Shown piece after piece: positions 1 to 12,300 of a DNA stretch of 64,000 nucleotides. Numbering within the stretch: position 1 is the stretch's first letter; each line of letters begins with the position of its first letter. Position numbers and translations under genes: made by a program. A model generated the notes under the pieces. It did not search any database. It was not told the origin of the DNA and was given only the letters and a program-made list of their open reading frames with translations. The stretch comes from Erodium maritimum (taxonomy: Eukaryota > Streptophyta > Magnoliopsida > Geraniales > Geraniaceae): assembly GCA_963921825.1 (NCBI GenBank), contig OY997594.1, forward strand, positions 34,702,956 to 34,766,955. The letters are read 5' to 3'.

Positions 1-31
1 GGGGGACATATCAGAGTTTATATTGGAACTA

Positions 32-46
32 GGGCAAGTGGGAGAT
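32..46 (+). other. polypurine tract of the left-edge Copia element
   Basis: The purine-rich run ends directly before TGTTAG, the start of the LTR. Such tracts prime plus-strand DNA synthesis during reverse transcription. Confidence 0.6.
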
Positions 47-1733
47 TGTTAGTCTTAGTGCCCGTAGTTCAATCCTAAATGTCCAAATGTATATATCATC
101 GTTAGCAATAAAATTAAAGCGGCTTTATATTACTTATGTGTTGGAGTAATATATCGATGTGTGCTCTGATCTATGCCCACCATGCGAATATAACCATAGA
201 TCGAGATAGATCACACTCGATGGGTCCCTAGTCAACAAAGCTTCACTAGAGGCGACTAATATGAAAGATAGCTCTTTATGGCTTACATTCAGTTAGTCAT
301 TGGAATGGGATTCCGGAGTCTGATCATAGATATCATGTGGGACATGATATTGGATGACCCGACATGAATATGTTCCATAGATCAAGTCATGAACATATTC
401 AGTGTCGTACCTTTTCATGTATCCTTAGACCAAGGAGTCTTTGTGATCGCTATGTAGTCAACAACTGAGTTTGACCTGAGCCTAACGTTGTGCGTAACAG
501 GGCTTCCATAACGGCCAACATTGGCTTGGTGACGGACTGCATGAGTGACACGAAAGACGGCTAAGGGATTTATCCCTCATACTACGGTATGTGAAAGATA
601 TCGGTTCTCGGCCGCTTGATCGAGAGTGACTGAAAGAATATCATGGACATGCACATGATACTGGGTATCATATATTCAGTCATCTCACATATCAAGGAAA
701 AGTGATTGAGAATAATAAGGATGACGGCTCTATGCCTTATCTCAATCAGGATATCAGAGATAAAAGGATAATGACAGGGACGACAGAAAGGTTAGAATCG
801 ACAGGGTCGATTCGTTATGTAGTGTCAGGCAATACTAAAGTCTCGTTAGTTTCCACTTATATAGGATCAAGTAAAATGGGATTTTACGTTGACCTATTGA
901 TATGCATAAACCTAAGGGTCACACCGGAGGATGAAACTCATTGACACATTTATGGAAATGGCCAAAAGTAAGTTGTCTCAGGACATGACCAAAACAGGGT
1001 TTTGGGTCATGTGCCCGTAAGTGAATAGGACTTCACGGATCAAGACAAGGCTTGGAGTCTTGGGATTTATCGCGTCGTATAATGTTGGACATTTCCGGTA
1101 TGGAAGGCTTAGAGGCGATGAGAGAATCACGGGACCTCGTTGGAAATGGCCAGGGGCCATGTTCCAAGAGGCCCGTGAAAGACCCATACAACTAAGGCCC
1201 ATGGAACTAATTAATCCAGTCTTGATTAATTAGTACTAAGTAAGCAAGACAAGGATTAAGGTGTTGGTGATTCACCACCTAACCCCATCTTGTCTAGCCA
1301 TACTTTGTCCTATTTACACCTTCCTTGTCACCATACTTGTCCCATGCTTTTAGTTTGGCAAGTATGGGGTTTGTTATGTTTAAGTCATCTTTTTCCAACA
1401 TAACAAACACAAGACAAGAATAGGAAACACAATGTTCTCTCCCTCCCCTCCCCAATTTCGGCCAAGGCAAGCTTTCATCTCCATTTTGTTTTCTTGAGTC
1501 CTCAAAGAGAAAAACTATGTGGCTTTGATTCCCATGTGGATACATAGGCGTCTTAGAGACTCAAGCCAAATCATTCGTTACCCGGTGTTCTTGTTTTGGT
1601 AAAAAATAGTGCTGAATTTTTCTCTTGTGAATCCATTCTTTGTTAGTTGTTTCATGGTTTTAATCGTCTCTTGGTTTTCATTGATTTTCCGCTGCGAGTT
1701 GGTTCATCTCCAACCCTACCTCGAGACCCAACA
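47..1733 (+). mobile_element. 3' LTR of a Copia-type retrotransposon whose body lies left of the window
   Basis: A purine-rich tract at 32-46 (gggcaagtgggagat) is the polypurine tract seen just before the 3' LTR of many plant Copia elements. The LTR then starts with TGTTAG at 47. I place its end at the AACA of 1730-1733, because reverse-strand Copia pol coding begins immediately after, cut in the middle of the conserved LQYLTF segment of the RT/RNase H region. The expected 5-bp target duplication is aaagt (1734-1738); its partner lies outside the window. No open coding region is seen in this 1.7 kb. The length is long for Copia but within the range of large-LTR lineages. The end is inferred from the junction, not from comparison with the other LTR. 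Confidence 0.6.
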
Positions 1734-4240
1734 AAAGTGAGGTATTGGAGAGCGCCCGCTAGACTACGAAAGAGTGAAGGATCACAGACTGGGGATCCAG
1801 AGGAGGGTGAGAGTTTGGACTTGGTGTCGACAGGAGTGAGACATGGATTGTAGGAGGACATGTTAGTGCGAGCAATAATTTCTCGAGCAAATTTCTCTTG
1901 AGAAAGAAGGAGACCGGAGGGAGTTCGGGTGACCGAGATGCCGAGGAAGTAGTGAAGAGGTCCAAGGTTTGTCATGGAAAATTAAGAGCTGAGACGAGAG
2001 ATGATAGAAGAAAGGACAGTAGAAGAGGATGTGGTGAGAAGAATATCGTCGACATAGAGAAGAAGAAAAGCAGTATGAGCGGCATGTCGGTATATGAATA
2101 GGGAAGTGTCGGCTTGACTGTTGACAAAACTGATAGAGAAAAGATAAGAGGCAAAGCATTGGTACCAGGCTCGAGGGGCTTGTTTGAGGCCATAAAGAGC
2201 CTTTTTGAGACGACAAACATGATGAGGAAGAGATTGGTCTTGAAAACTAGGTGGTTGTTTCATGTATACGATCGCATGGAGATCACCGTGAAGAAAAACA
2301 TTTTTCACGTCGAGTTGATGGATTGGCCATGAGTGAGAGAGAGAGAGACTAAGGATGGTTCGTATAGTGGCAGGTTTGACTACTGAACTAAAAGTGTCAT
2401 CGTAGTCAATACCAGGTTGTTGAGTGTATCCTTGAGCAACCAGGTGAGCCTTGTAACATTCTAGAGAACCATCGGAACGAAATTTATGTCGAAAAATCCA
2501 TTTGGAACCGACAAGATTAACGTTAGCTGGACAAGGCACTAAATCCCAAGTGTTGTTAGCATGAAGTGCAGAGAGCTCTTCCTCCATCGCTTTCTTCCAA
2601 TGAGGGTCACAAATAGCCTGAGCATGAGAACGGGGAATACGAGATGCAGTAGAGGTAGAGATATGAAGATCAAGGACATGTTTCGGTTTAAAACTACCGA
2701 CTTTACTTCTAGTAGTCATAGGGTGAGATGGGCGAGGGGAAGGTGCTGGTAAGGTTTGTTAAGGAGGAGAGGGAATGGGACATTATGTACTAGGATCAAC
2801 TAAGGGGGGAGAGGAAATAGTAGAAGATGAATCAGATGGAGGATTAGGAAAATTTGTAAGTGGAGAAGAGGTGGGTGAAGAGTCGAATGATGGGGGGAAA
2901 GAATGGGAGATAATTCATCTTCCGGTGTGGAAATGAATTCATAAGAGGTATGTGGTGTTGGTGAGTGATGAGAGGAATAAGGAAAGATGGATTCGTCAAA
3001 AAATAACAAGACGAGAAATTCGACATGTGGACAAGTCAAGGCAACGATAGCCTCGATGGTCATGTGGAATACCGAGAAACACACATGCAGTAGAGCGAGG
3101 GAAAAGTTTGTGAAGAGTTGTAGAGGAGAGATTCGGATAACATAAGCATCCAAAAACACGAAGGTGAGAGTAAATGGGGAATGTGTTATATAAGAGTTCA
3201 AATGGAGTGCGAAAAGATAGAGTTTTAGTAGGTAGAAGATTGAGAATATGAGTTGCCATATGTAGCCCCTCAACCCAAAAGGTAGGGTAGATTGGCCTGA
3301 AATATAATGGATCGAACCATGTTGTTGGTGGTCCGAATCATACGTTCTGCCTTCCCATTTTGTTGAGAAGTGTGAGGACATGATAGACAAAAAGAATGCC
3401 ATTAGAGTGAAAAAAAGTTCGAAAAGAAGTATTGTCAAATTCACGGCCATTGTCGTGCTGAAAAGATTTAACGGGAAGGTTAAATTGCGTACGGACATAA
3501 GCATGAAAGCGAACAAATATATTATAAACCTCAGATTTAGCGCGCAAAGGAAATACCCATAGAAGATGAGAAAAATCATCCAGAAACAATAAATAATATT
3601 TATAACCAATAGGGCGAAGAATTAGGGAAGTCCAAAGATCAGAATGAATAATTTCAAATAAATTGGAAGTACAGGAAAGGGAAGGTGAAAAGGGTAGGCG
3701 TGTATGTTTTCCTAATTGACAAGCATGACAAATATGGTCTAGTGAGTCCTTAGTGCATGATATAAAATTCCTAGAATGAAGAAAACTAAAAATATGAGTC
3801 CCGGGATGTCCGAGACGACGATGATGCCAAATAGTAGGAGAAGTACCAGTGGTGAGGAGTAGAGAAGTTGGGGATGATTCGAGGGAAGTGTTGGAGATAG
3901 GATAGAGGTCACCGGTGCTATCGCACCGAATTAGTGGAGTCCCTGTTTGCAAATCCTTCAATGAGAATCCAAAAGGATCAAATTCAACAGAACAGTGGTG
4001 GTCACGAGTAAATTGACGAACAGAATCGAGATTTTTGATGATTTGAGGACTAACAAGAACATTATTTAAATACAAAGGTTTATGAGAAGTAGTGATAAAA
4101 GAAGGAGCAGTAAAAAAACAGGGAGAACAACACCATTTCCAACAATTATTGAGCTAGCATTCATACATGGTGTGGTAGAAGAAAGCATACTGGTATGTGA
4201 GGCAGTATGTGATGTAGCTCCTATGTCCATGTACCACTTG
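1734..4240 (-). pseudogene. Copia pol polyprotein remnant (protease, integrase, reverse transcriptase)
   Basis: The protease active-site segment is near 4201-4240 but reads DIGATSH; the usual DTGA threonine has become isoleucine, as expected from a C-to-T change. The GAG-pre-integrase and HHCC zinc region (HICHACQLGKH) lies near 3690-3830. Integrase follows with HSDLW and HDNGREF carrying the first two catalytic acids, then QQNGKAERMIR near 3330 in a shifted frame. Reverse transcriptase (1982-2719) has KKALYGLKQAPRAWYQ and the catalytic YVDD near 2040-2058. The RNase H part (1739-1975) breaks off after LQYLTF. Several frameshifts separate the blocks, so this is a dead copy. The domain order protease-integrase-RT identifies Copia rather than Gypsy. 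Confidence 0.9.
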
Positions 4241-4825
4241 TCCTCACGTTGTTGACAGTGTTGTGTTGGAAATTGTTGCAGCCTTGTTGAACATTGAGCC
4301 GTTGTTGGTGTTGTTTGATGATAAAGTGGAGTTGAAAACTGCTGGACTGTTGCTGAAAATTGGTAGGCTGACCGTGTATTTTGAGTTGTTGTTGGTGTTG
4401 TCCTTGTACTGCATATTGGGATGGAAAGAGCTGGGCAGATGCTGAAAATTAGTGTTGTTCGTGTACTGCATACTGGGCTGGGACATGATTCAATTGAGTT
4501 TGTGAATACCAGTCCACCAACCAAGGATTGCTTCTGCGGGCCCGTGTAGATTGTAGAGTGGAGTTGGGCCTTTGGATTAAATTGGTGTGATTTGTTATGA
4601 AAAGTGACACCTATCGTGGAAGATCGTGAAAACTCGCTGTGAATGTGCGTGAGTTGGACCTTGTATCTGTAAAATAAGAGGGAAAAAAAAGGAAACTCCA
4701 ATGACAAGTTGATTTGCGTGAGAATGTTTGGAGAAGTGGGGAATAATTGGAGGGTAACCCTAGTGATCCAAGCAGTGACTGTAATTCCGTCCCCGTTCCT
4801 CTATATTTGCCTCTGTTATTTGGTT
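4241..4825 (-). pseudogene. Copia gag C-terminal remnant
   Basis: The Gln/Asn/Thr-rich sequence directly upstream of the protease matches in position and composition the region between gag and protease of plant Copia elements. No intact CCHC knuckle is readable. The stretch switches frame at least once. It is cut at 4825/4826 by the solo LTR and resumes at 7692. Confidence 0.5.
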
Positions 4826-4830
4826 GTTAT
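4826..4830 (+). repeat. target site duplication GTTAT (left copy)
   Basis: The identical pentamer lies at 7687-7691 and flanks the solo LTR, which shows that it arrived by integrase-mediated insertion. Confidence 0.9.
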
Positions 4831-7686
4831 TGTGAAACCCGCTTCGTTTCATTAGGGTATTAATTTAAAATCCTAAAACCTTAGGGTAGGTTCTTGAAAC
4901 AAGTGGCAAAAAAAAAAGGAATGGGAGCTGGGCAGGCCAGGCCAGACCCGGTTTGGGCTTGAGCCCGTTTCTGGTCTGAGGCCCGTTAGGGCCGGCCCAA
5001 ATGCTGATGGTTATAAGCTGAAACCATTAGGGTTTCAGCGTTATAACCACAGCCTCCATCCCTCTCCTCCCTCTCCCTACCCTACCCTCTATCTCTCCTC
5101 TGTTCATCTCCCTCGCCGAACTCCGGCCGTCCACCACAGTTCTGGCTGCCACCTCCCTCACCACCCTCGTCTCATCCCTTCCTCCTCCATCCCGACCCTG
5201 TCGCCGAACTCCGGCCGTCCACCACAGTTCCGGCCGCCACCTCCCTCACCACCCTCGTCTCATCCCTTCCTCCTCCATCCCGACCCCGTCGCCGCTCCGG
5301 CCAGCCACGCAATCCCGTCCCCGAGCTCCCTGCCTCACCCTTCTCCTTCGTCTTCCTCACCAGCTCCGGCCACCGGTTTCGCCACCGAGCTCCCCCCGCC
5401 ATCATCCCCGTCGCCGTCCACAAACCGTCCACCACCGGTCTCATCCCGAGCTCCAACCGTCCACCGCCGCCTCCGATCTCTCCGTCCCAAGACCTAACTT
5501 GCCCCGAGCTCCCGCCGTCGCCGGCGAGCTCGTCAGATCCGGAATGGGACGAGCCGTCCGGACCCGAGCCGTACGCCGCCGTACGCCGCCGTGCACAGCC
5601 GCTCTCCGCCGCCGCCATCGTTCCTCACGGTTAGTTCTCGGCCGTGGAACCTCGACCGACCGGCGCCGGTGGTCGGTCGCACCTAACCGATCCCGTTCTT
5701 CTTCGTCTTTGCTTTCCCGTTCCCGAGTTCGTTCAGATCCGGTCGGGATGGAACGGAGCTCCCGAAATGGAAAGGAACCGAACACTAAAAACGTGAATCC
5801 GGTTTTGTTGAGTTTATTGTAAACGTTGTAATCTGAATTTGTAAAGATCGACAAAATATAAGTTATCGATATAATTGTTCTTATGTTTTGAATCGATTTA
5901 AGTATGAATGGGTTGGGTTCAAACTGTTTGTGAAACGAAAATCAGTTTTAGATTAAAGTTTAGATCTTTATCGTTCGGACGTTTAATGGTTATCGTTAAA
6001 ACTATGTCGGGTTAAGTTTAACGGGTTTTAAAACGAAAGTCGGATGTTAAGTTTAAGCTCGAGTTAAGTTAAATTGAAAAGGGGGAAACGAAATCAAATC
6101 GACTTTATAAGGGTTTTGGACCAAAATATCGAGTTTGAAAACGAACGGAAGGAAACCGTTTTGTTTTAAAATCGAAGTCGGAATTAAACAAAGCAAAGGA
6201 GTTCAAGGACGGTTTTAAGTTAAAAAGGGGTATTAACTGGATTTAGATCAAATCTGGGTTCGGTGCGCAGGTGCTCGAACCCGATCCGTTGTAACCCTAC
6301 TGTTGGCCCGCTCGAGTGTAAAAGACAACTGTCAAATTTAAAATGGACAAATCGTAGCCGTTAACTTAACGGAGGAACCGTTATTAATTTGGGCTTTGAG
6401 TTATTTAATTTCGACCTGTTCGTACTAGCTTAAAAGTGAGTTAAATCTGTGTTCTTTTAGATCGTGCTGCGGACCGAGGCAAAGGAAGGCTCGGCGAGTG
6501 ACTGCGATTCATCTCGGGTTTAGTGGAGCGCTTTTGGAGTTGCTTACGAGGTAGGGAAAAGTAGCCGGATCTCGGCCCTGACTGGGGAAAGTTAACAGTA
6601 GAAATGCATGTGACACCGGGGTGCCGTGGGTTGGTGTAGGTTTATTTTAAATATTAGAAAAGCATGATACGGGAACTTAGTAATTACTGAGAAAAGCATG
6701 TGACACTTAGTAGTGTCGTAGGAGCAGAGAACTTAGCGTTAATTGTTTTACTGGAGGCATATGACCATGCCCGGAGGTTGTTGCGTGTTATTTATTGTTG
6801 AGTTGGGTGGCCATGAGAGCCCGTGTATTTAATTTGGTGTCTTGAGTGGCAGTGAGTGCCGTGGGGTTGTTGAACCCGAGTCTTGACCGTTGGTGTGTCT
6901 TGAGTGGCCTTGAGTGCCTGTATGATTGAACTTGCCTGTGATTGTGAGTGTGATTGTGGTTACCTGGGGTGGTGAGTTCTAAAGGTCGACAGCCTGATCC
7001 GACTTAGTGTCAAGGAATTGCGAGTTTTAAAGGTCGATAACCTGATCCGACTTAGTGTCGAGGAATTGCGAGTTTGAAAGGTCGACAGCCTGATCCGACT
7101 TCGTGTCGAGGAATTGCGATAGGTCGAACCCTGACCTGATTGAGATTGGTTACTGAGCAGCTGGTGTGCGATCCTTTGTGATCTTGTTTGGTGTTGTGTC
7201 GTTTCGTTCGAGTCCTTGAGGAGGTCGTCGATAGTTGTGTCGGGTCTACACTGTTTTTATCGAGTGTTGAGTCTGTTGAGGAAAGTAATGGGTTGTGGGT
7301 CAGTTGAGTATTTGAGTTGGGGACTGTGGTCCCGGAGTTGGGTTTGGTTTTAGTGTTACTGGCTTTATCTACTAATTATGCCATAGTCAGTCTGTTATCC
7401 GTGGAGGTGAGCGAACGCTCACCCCTAGCTGCTTTTCCTACAGGTACCGTTCGTAATCTGGACTAGGTGAGCTTCTGATGCTTGTAGCGGGTTGCTGGGT
7501 GTTTTGAGTCTAGAGACGTGTATCTCGTTTTGTCCAAGTGTGGGAATTTTATTTTGAGATGTAAATATTATTCTTTTGTGGAACTAAACTGACTTTTAAA
7601 GTGATTTAACAAAAACAGGTTTCAATATCGTAACTTTTTAAACGTTCGCGTCCCTAGTTTCGGTTCGCTGAAATTGGGGCGTGACA
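4831..7686 (+). mobile_element. solo LTR, family S, copy 1
   Basis: The 2856-bp unit begins TGTGAAACCC and ends GGGGCGTGACA, with a 5-bp duplication GTTAT on both sides. It lacks a primer site, polypurine tract and coding domains, so it is most simply a solo LTR left by recombination. A promoter-like zone lies near 5010-5040 (TATAAG and AGGGTTT motifs), followed by a CT-rich and GC-rich leader (5050-5820) and a long AT-rich part. It is alignable along much of its length with the copy at 18023-21252. LTRs of nearly 3 kb with a GGGGCGTGACA-type end suggest a Gypsy-type parent, but no pol is present to prove it. It contains three 48-bp tandem units (6974-7118). Confidence 0.85.
6974..7118 (+). 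repeat. three 48-bp tandem units inside solo LTR copy 1
   Basis: The motif GGTCGACAGCCTGATCCGAC recurs at 48-bp spacing, followed each time by a GTGTCGAGGAATTGCGA-like tail. The homologous LTR copy carries one such unit near 20550-20600, so the array expanded after the copies separated. Confidence 0.8.
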
Positions 7687-7691
7687 GTTAT

Positions 7692-8130
7692 GGACAGAAT
7701 ATGAGAAGGTATAATAGAAACAAAAGGGAGAGAATATAGGTATTTGTTGATTTAAGGTTGCTTTGATGTTTCGATTGTTTCAATGAATGTAAGATCTAAA
7801 AGCCATAAACTGCTTAAGATTGGCATATGAGGAAGTAGCAACAATAGGATGAATGATAGTGATATGTGTCGTAGAGATGTAGAAGTATGGAGAAGCGTAA
7901 TTAAACAACAACAAAAGTGAATAGTTGGTGGGTTAGAGTACTTTTTTTTTAATTGAAGAAGAAATAGATATATAGTTCAATTATCAGAGAAGAAAGATAT
8001 GCTAGAAAACATATACGGAGACAAGTAAGAGGTTAAGGGGGGCGAAGAGACAGTAACCGTGAGATCAACTATGTTGGAATGGAAGTGTTCCAGTGGAAGC
8101 GGAAGTCGATGGAGTCGAGGGGTGAACCAG
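7692..8130 (-). other. Copia leader / gag 5' part
   Basis: This segment lies between the primer site and the solo LTR that splits gag. It carries no long reading frame now. By position it holds the untranslated leader and the start of gag of the minus-strand Copia element. Confidence 0.5.
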
Positions 8131-8142
8131 GCTCTGATACCA
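8131..8142 (-). promoter_or_regulatory. primer binding site (initiator tRNA-Met) of the minus-strand Copia element
   Basis: The minus strand reads TGGTATCAGAGC, the standard plant tRNA-iMet primer site. It is 6 nt from an LTR end (…TTTCAACA, complement of 8149 onward). Confidence 0.85.
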
Positions 8143-8162
8143 TAAAAGTGTTGAAATTCTCC

Positions 8163-8174
8163 TTGAGGGTTTGA
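8163..8174 (+). repeat. target site duplication of LINE L1 (left copy)
   Basis: TTGAGGGTTTGA is repeated exactly at 10589-10600, on either side of the LINE. Confidence 0.8.
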
Positions 8175-8600
8175 TGTTTTTTTTTTTGAGAAATACGAGC
8201 CTATATTAATTCAAACCCAAACATATAATAGTTCGAAAGCAAAAGTACTGGAAACAAAAATACTGGAAATGAAACTGATAAAGCAACAGGGCATAATGTA
8301 AACGCGCTATTTGTGGATCTGGGGTCGTCTGGAGATTTGTATTACGACAACGTCCTGTGCGGAAACCGATACAGCTTCGTCAGACTGAGTGTCAAGGGCC
8401 GAGCAGAATCCTTGTACGAGGTTACAATGGTGGACTAGGTATTCCCCCTGGGTGCCAACGTGCGTCGTCCTCCCTTGAATGATAGAGGTAGGGCTCCAAA
8501 ACGCGGGAATGCTGGCCACCAAATTGGTAGACGGATATCGGGCCGAGCCTTGGTGGTACCGATGCCACCTTACATCCAGAGGGGTGGTATGGCCGGGTGA

Positions 8601-8617
8601 CCCCCCCCCCCCCCCCT
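8601..8617 (+). repeat. 17-base C homopolymer
   Basis: An uninterrupted C run within LINE L1. Such runs are slippage-prone and may cause length errors in the assembly. Confidence 0.9.
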
Positions 8618-8639
8618 GTACCAACGTGGCCTCATTCCT

Positions 8640-10531
8640 AGAGGCGATGGTGCTTGTGGCCCCCCGCCGCTATATGTGATGCCCCGTCATAGTGAGTCCC
8701 TTCCGAGTCCCCCTCGTCTTTCTCTTCCCTCATCTGTCTCCTCATGCATGCCGAGACTGTACAAGGCTCATCCTCCGGGCCGTGACGGGTCGGGGAAATC
8801 GGGATTCCTCCTGCCTTCCCCACCTCCCCTCCTACACCACCACCCAAGTCCACTGTCCGTGGGGCCATCGGGGCGAATCGTCGAGAAGGAACCCCCGAGG
8901 CACCCCCCCAGGTAGGACCAGTTTTTCCCCGGAATGGCCTTCCCATGCTTGGCCTTCAGAAGCGCCAATCTGGGGTCCGTCGCGGACCGTAGGGATGGCC
9001 CCTTCGTTCCCCCACCCACCGGGCATGCCGGGAACAGATGACCGGCACAGCTGCATCCAAAGCAGTGATCTGGCAGATACTCATAAGAGATGTGTAGGGT
9101 GGTGCGTACCTAGGACTCAGATAACCGGAACCACATTTCCCTTTGCAGAGGAACCCGAATGTCAACCCGAATCCGAATCCGCATGAAGTCCCCCCAGCAC
9201 CTTCATGCCGTATCCGTGTCTACCCCTTGGAAGATTCCCAGCGCGTTCCCTATCCTGAACTCCACCTTCCTGTTCCATGCGCCCACTGGTAGGTTAGACA
9301 CCCTCGCCCAAACTGAAAACTGGGTAAACACCATGTCCCATGGCCACATGTGTGCCCTGATGTCCATGGATAGGACCAACGAGTCCTATTCATGGACATC
9401 GTCTTCCAAGAGATATTCCCTAGAGATATTCCATTCGATCGGCCGTCGTCTTCCAATAAAAGGTCCGGCTGGTTAGTTACTTAGCCGCTAGGGCAAACTC
9501 GAAGTTGAGATCCTCCCCTCCAACCTCCTCGGCCGACACGACCACTTCATTCAGTCCCATGGACCCCAATTGCATGCCAAAATCTCCCATACCCGACCCG
9601 TTACAGTGGCCTTGTCCCTCGGGTCCTAGGTATTGGTCCCATCCGACCCGGCTAGGATCCGGACATCTTGTTCTCGGCCGGTTCTGATTCCGACCCGTGT
9701 GATTGGCCCGCCCAAATTCCGACCCGAATGGCCCTGATCTATCCCCGACCGACCCGAATGGCTCTAATCCATCCCCGCCCCGACCCCTTGGCACACGACC
9801 CCCCCTACTTGAGCCCATGCCCCGCCCAGGTACTCCCGCCCGGTCTGCATCGGTTGGGCCCATTGTGGCCCGCTCTCCATTCCTGCCCAGGCCCTTCTGG
9901 CATCTGCGAGCAGGTCCGACCTATGTGGCCCATCGGCCTTCTCTCCCTGGGAAGCCCTAGCAGGCTCCTTCCCAGGCCGCCACTTCCACGACGCCGTCAC
10001 TGGCTCCGCCTGCTCTTGCCGACCTGAACCCTGCTCTGATTGCTCCGACTCCCCCGCCGCGATTGGGAGAGGGTCAGTTGACCCCTCCTCCTCCGCCCGA
10101 GCCTCAATCTGCCGGGTCATCAAGGTTCCCCAGCGAAACCGCCTCAGCAGCGAGCCGGTCCTCGGGACCACCACCGGTTGTTTTCCCCTTGTCTGCCGAG
10201 GGCGTGGTCCTACTATCGGCGTCCGCCTGAGAATCCCACACTGGTACGTCGTCGTATGCTCCACTGGCCGCTGACCCTTTTCTACACGATCCCCGTGTTC
10301 CCGAGCCGCCGTGAAGAACATCGGGGTTGCCTCATCTGCCGCTCGCGGCGACTCAACCTCTGTCCCTGTGGGAGACGCCGCCCTCGGAGAGCCCGAGAAT
10401 TCCGGCGTTCCACTTCTTTCTGGCGTACCCCTGCTAGCCTGCAGGGTCTCCGTCTCCGTCGACGGCTCCTTGATCAGTTCGACGTCAAAGCTCCCACCCT
10501 TGCTCGATAATTTTTCGACCGATACCACCAT
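8640..10531 (-). pseudogene. LINE ORF1 (DUF4283 plus CCHC knuckle), frameshifted
   Basis: The start is probably at 10531 (MVVSVEKLSSKGG), after a leader containing AACCCTAG. A proline/serine-rich N-terminal part follows. The DUF4283-like core is visible around 9160-9520 (FALAAK, then LPVGAWNRKVEFRIG and RIRIRVDIRVPL). A zinc knuckle CFGCSCAGHLFPAC (CX2CX4HX4C) lies at about 9020-9085, preceded by YEYLPDHC. Frame changes and stops interrupt the reading frame, so it is not functional. In plant LINEs this protein is a nucleic-acid-binding ORF1p that packages the RNA. The family assignment rests on the DUF4283-knuckle pair and is firm; the exact start is inferred. Confidence 0.7.
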
Positions 10532-10709
10532 GATTTCTTCTTCGCAAAGCCGTTGTTCTCTAGGGTTGTGAGAGAGCAAGGGCTGCGTTTGAGGGTTTGA
10601 GGTTTTATTCACGGATCATATAGTACAATAGTAGAGTGCAAGCCTATCTAGAATACAAAAGTGTTGGAATATAACTAGACTGCATAAGTAAATATCATAT
10701 ATATATATA

Positions 10710-11052
10710 GGGTAGATATCCAGTAAAAACCATCCTTATTGTGCAAACTACGAACCAATCTAAGCCACAGGATGCGTCAAAGTGACGTCAGCAGAGCGCG
10801 CGCGATGCTGACACGGGGCAGATTCGCGCGCGCCTCTGCCCGCGCACGTGAGCGTGTTGACCACGCGCGCGTACGGTGCTAATAGTTTAGCACAATGCCA
10901 AACTATTAGCACTGTGCGCCCAAACTATTAGCACTATGCGCGCCACGTGTCAGCACTGTGCGCGCGCACCAGCAGCGCGCGCGCCCACGTGTCAGCACCT
11001 GATGAGTTCGTAGTTTGCACAATAAGGGGTGGTTTGTATTTGATACCAATTC
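10710..11052. mobile_element. (TA)n-bounded inverted-repeat element E1
   Basis: This roughly 340-bp element lies between TA microsatellites (10698-10709 and 11053-11073). Its ends are inverted: CCTTATTGTGCAAACTACGA on the left and its complement TCGTAGTTTGCACAATAAGG on the right. The interior is rich in CGCG and has nested palindromes (GTGCTAATAGTTTAGCAC type). It has no coding capacity. It resembles Micron-like elements of rice, which also insert into TA microsatellites; the superfamily is not settled from this sequence. Confidence 0.75.
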
Positions 11053-11343
11053 TATATATATATATATATATATAGGGAGGCTTTCAGGTGCGAACCCCTC
11101 TTAAAATGCGAACCTGCGAACTCAACAACAACATGACACGTGTTGCGCTTAGAAATGCTCATCTTTTTTTTCCCACCAAGTTCATTAATTTAATTTTTCC
11201 CGCTTCGTTTGAACTCCGATTTAATTCTTTTTTGCGCCAATATTCTTATTTTTTCAAGAGCTTTCTAACAAGTAGTGGATTGCATATATTTTGATTTGTT
11301 TTTGAATACGTGTGTGGATGTGTGAATATGAGTGCGAAAAGTG

Positions 11344-11575
11344 TGATGTGTTTTGCAAATTTAGTGTATATGGTTTGCGGATTTAGTGTATATGGTTTGC
11401 GGATTTAGTGTATATTGTTTGCGGATTTAGTGTATATGGTTTGCGAATTTAATATATGTGGTTTGTGAATTTAGTGTGTTTTGCAAATTTAGTGTATATG
11501 GTTTGCGGATTTAGTGTATATGGTTTGCGGATTTAGTGTATGTGGTTTGAGAATTTAGTATATGTGGTTTGAGAA
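11344..11575 (+). repeat. 22-bp tandem array, left arm of F1
   Basis: The unit TTTAGTGTATATGGTTTGCG(GA) is repeated about ten times with small variations. The complement of the same array fills 11970-12300 in the other arm. Confidence 0.85.
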
Positions 11576-11969
11576 TATAAAATACATAAGAAATATGACT
11601 ATGTAGATTTTGGTATAACATGATGGAGGAGTCTGTGGGGTTGCTGAAAGTAGTTGTTGTCCAAGAAAAAAGGCTTGCTATTAGAGATTTCAAGAGCAGT
11701 GATCCTTATTATTAGCAGTTATATTATAGTTATTGTAAGTTATAATTGTAGTTATGATGTAGTTATGTTGAAGTATTGTATAATTGCTAATATATATAAA
11801 TATACATCCTCTGTGTCATTATATGACAAGGGATTACACTACATTATATCATCTAACACTTCTAGATTATTGATTTAGACTCCATATCCCATTTTTGCCC
11901 ATTATTGCTCAATCTATAATGTTGGATACATTCAGGTGGCCAAGACCAAGGTTATTGCATACAAAAGTG

Positions 11970-12300
11970 TGAAAATTACACTAAATTCGCAAACCATATA
12001 CACTAAATTCGCAAACCATATACACTAAATCCGCAAACCATATACACTAAATCCGCAAACCATATACACTAAATCCGCAAATCATATACACTAAATTTGC
12101 AAAACACACTAAATTCGCAAACCATATACACTAAATCCGCAAACCATATACACTATATCCGCAAACCATATACACTAAATCCGCAAACCATGTACACTAA
12201 ATTCGCAAACCATATACACTAAATCTGCAAACCATATGCACTAAATCCGCAAACCATTTAAACTAAATCCGGAAACCATATACACTAAATTTGCAAAACA
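11970..12300 (-). repeat. 22-bp tandem array, right arm of F1
   Basis: The units read ACTAAATCCGCAAACCATAT on the plus strand, the reverse complement of the left-arm unit. Confidence 0.85.

Larger units (their letters stand above)
8175..10588 (-). mobile_element. LINE L1: ORF1-only non-LTR retrotransposon
   Basis: On the minus strand the element starts at 10588 and ends in a poly-A tail (poly-T at about 8177-8189). A perfect 12-bp target duplication lies on both sides. Only ORF1-type sequence can be read between the ends. There is no endonuclease or reverse transcriptase, although the 3' end and tail are present. It sits inside the LTR of the minus-strand Copia element and contains a 17-base C run at 8601-8617. 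Confidence 0.8.

Noticed and set aside
5172-5854. A 100-150-residue gene in the GC-rich stretch
   Set aside because: Frames on both strands are open because of GC content, and the segment is the leader of a solo LTR. No family match.
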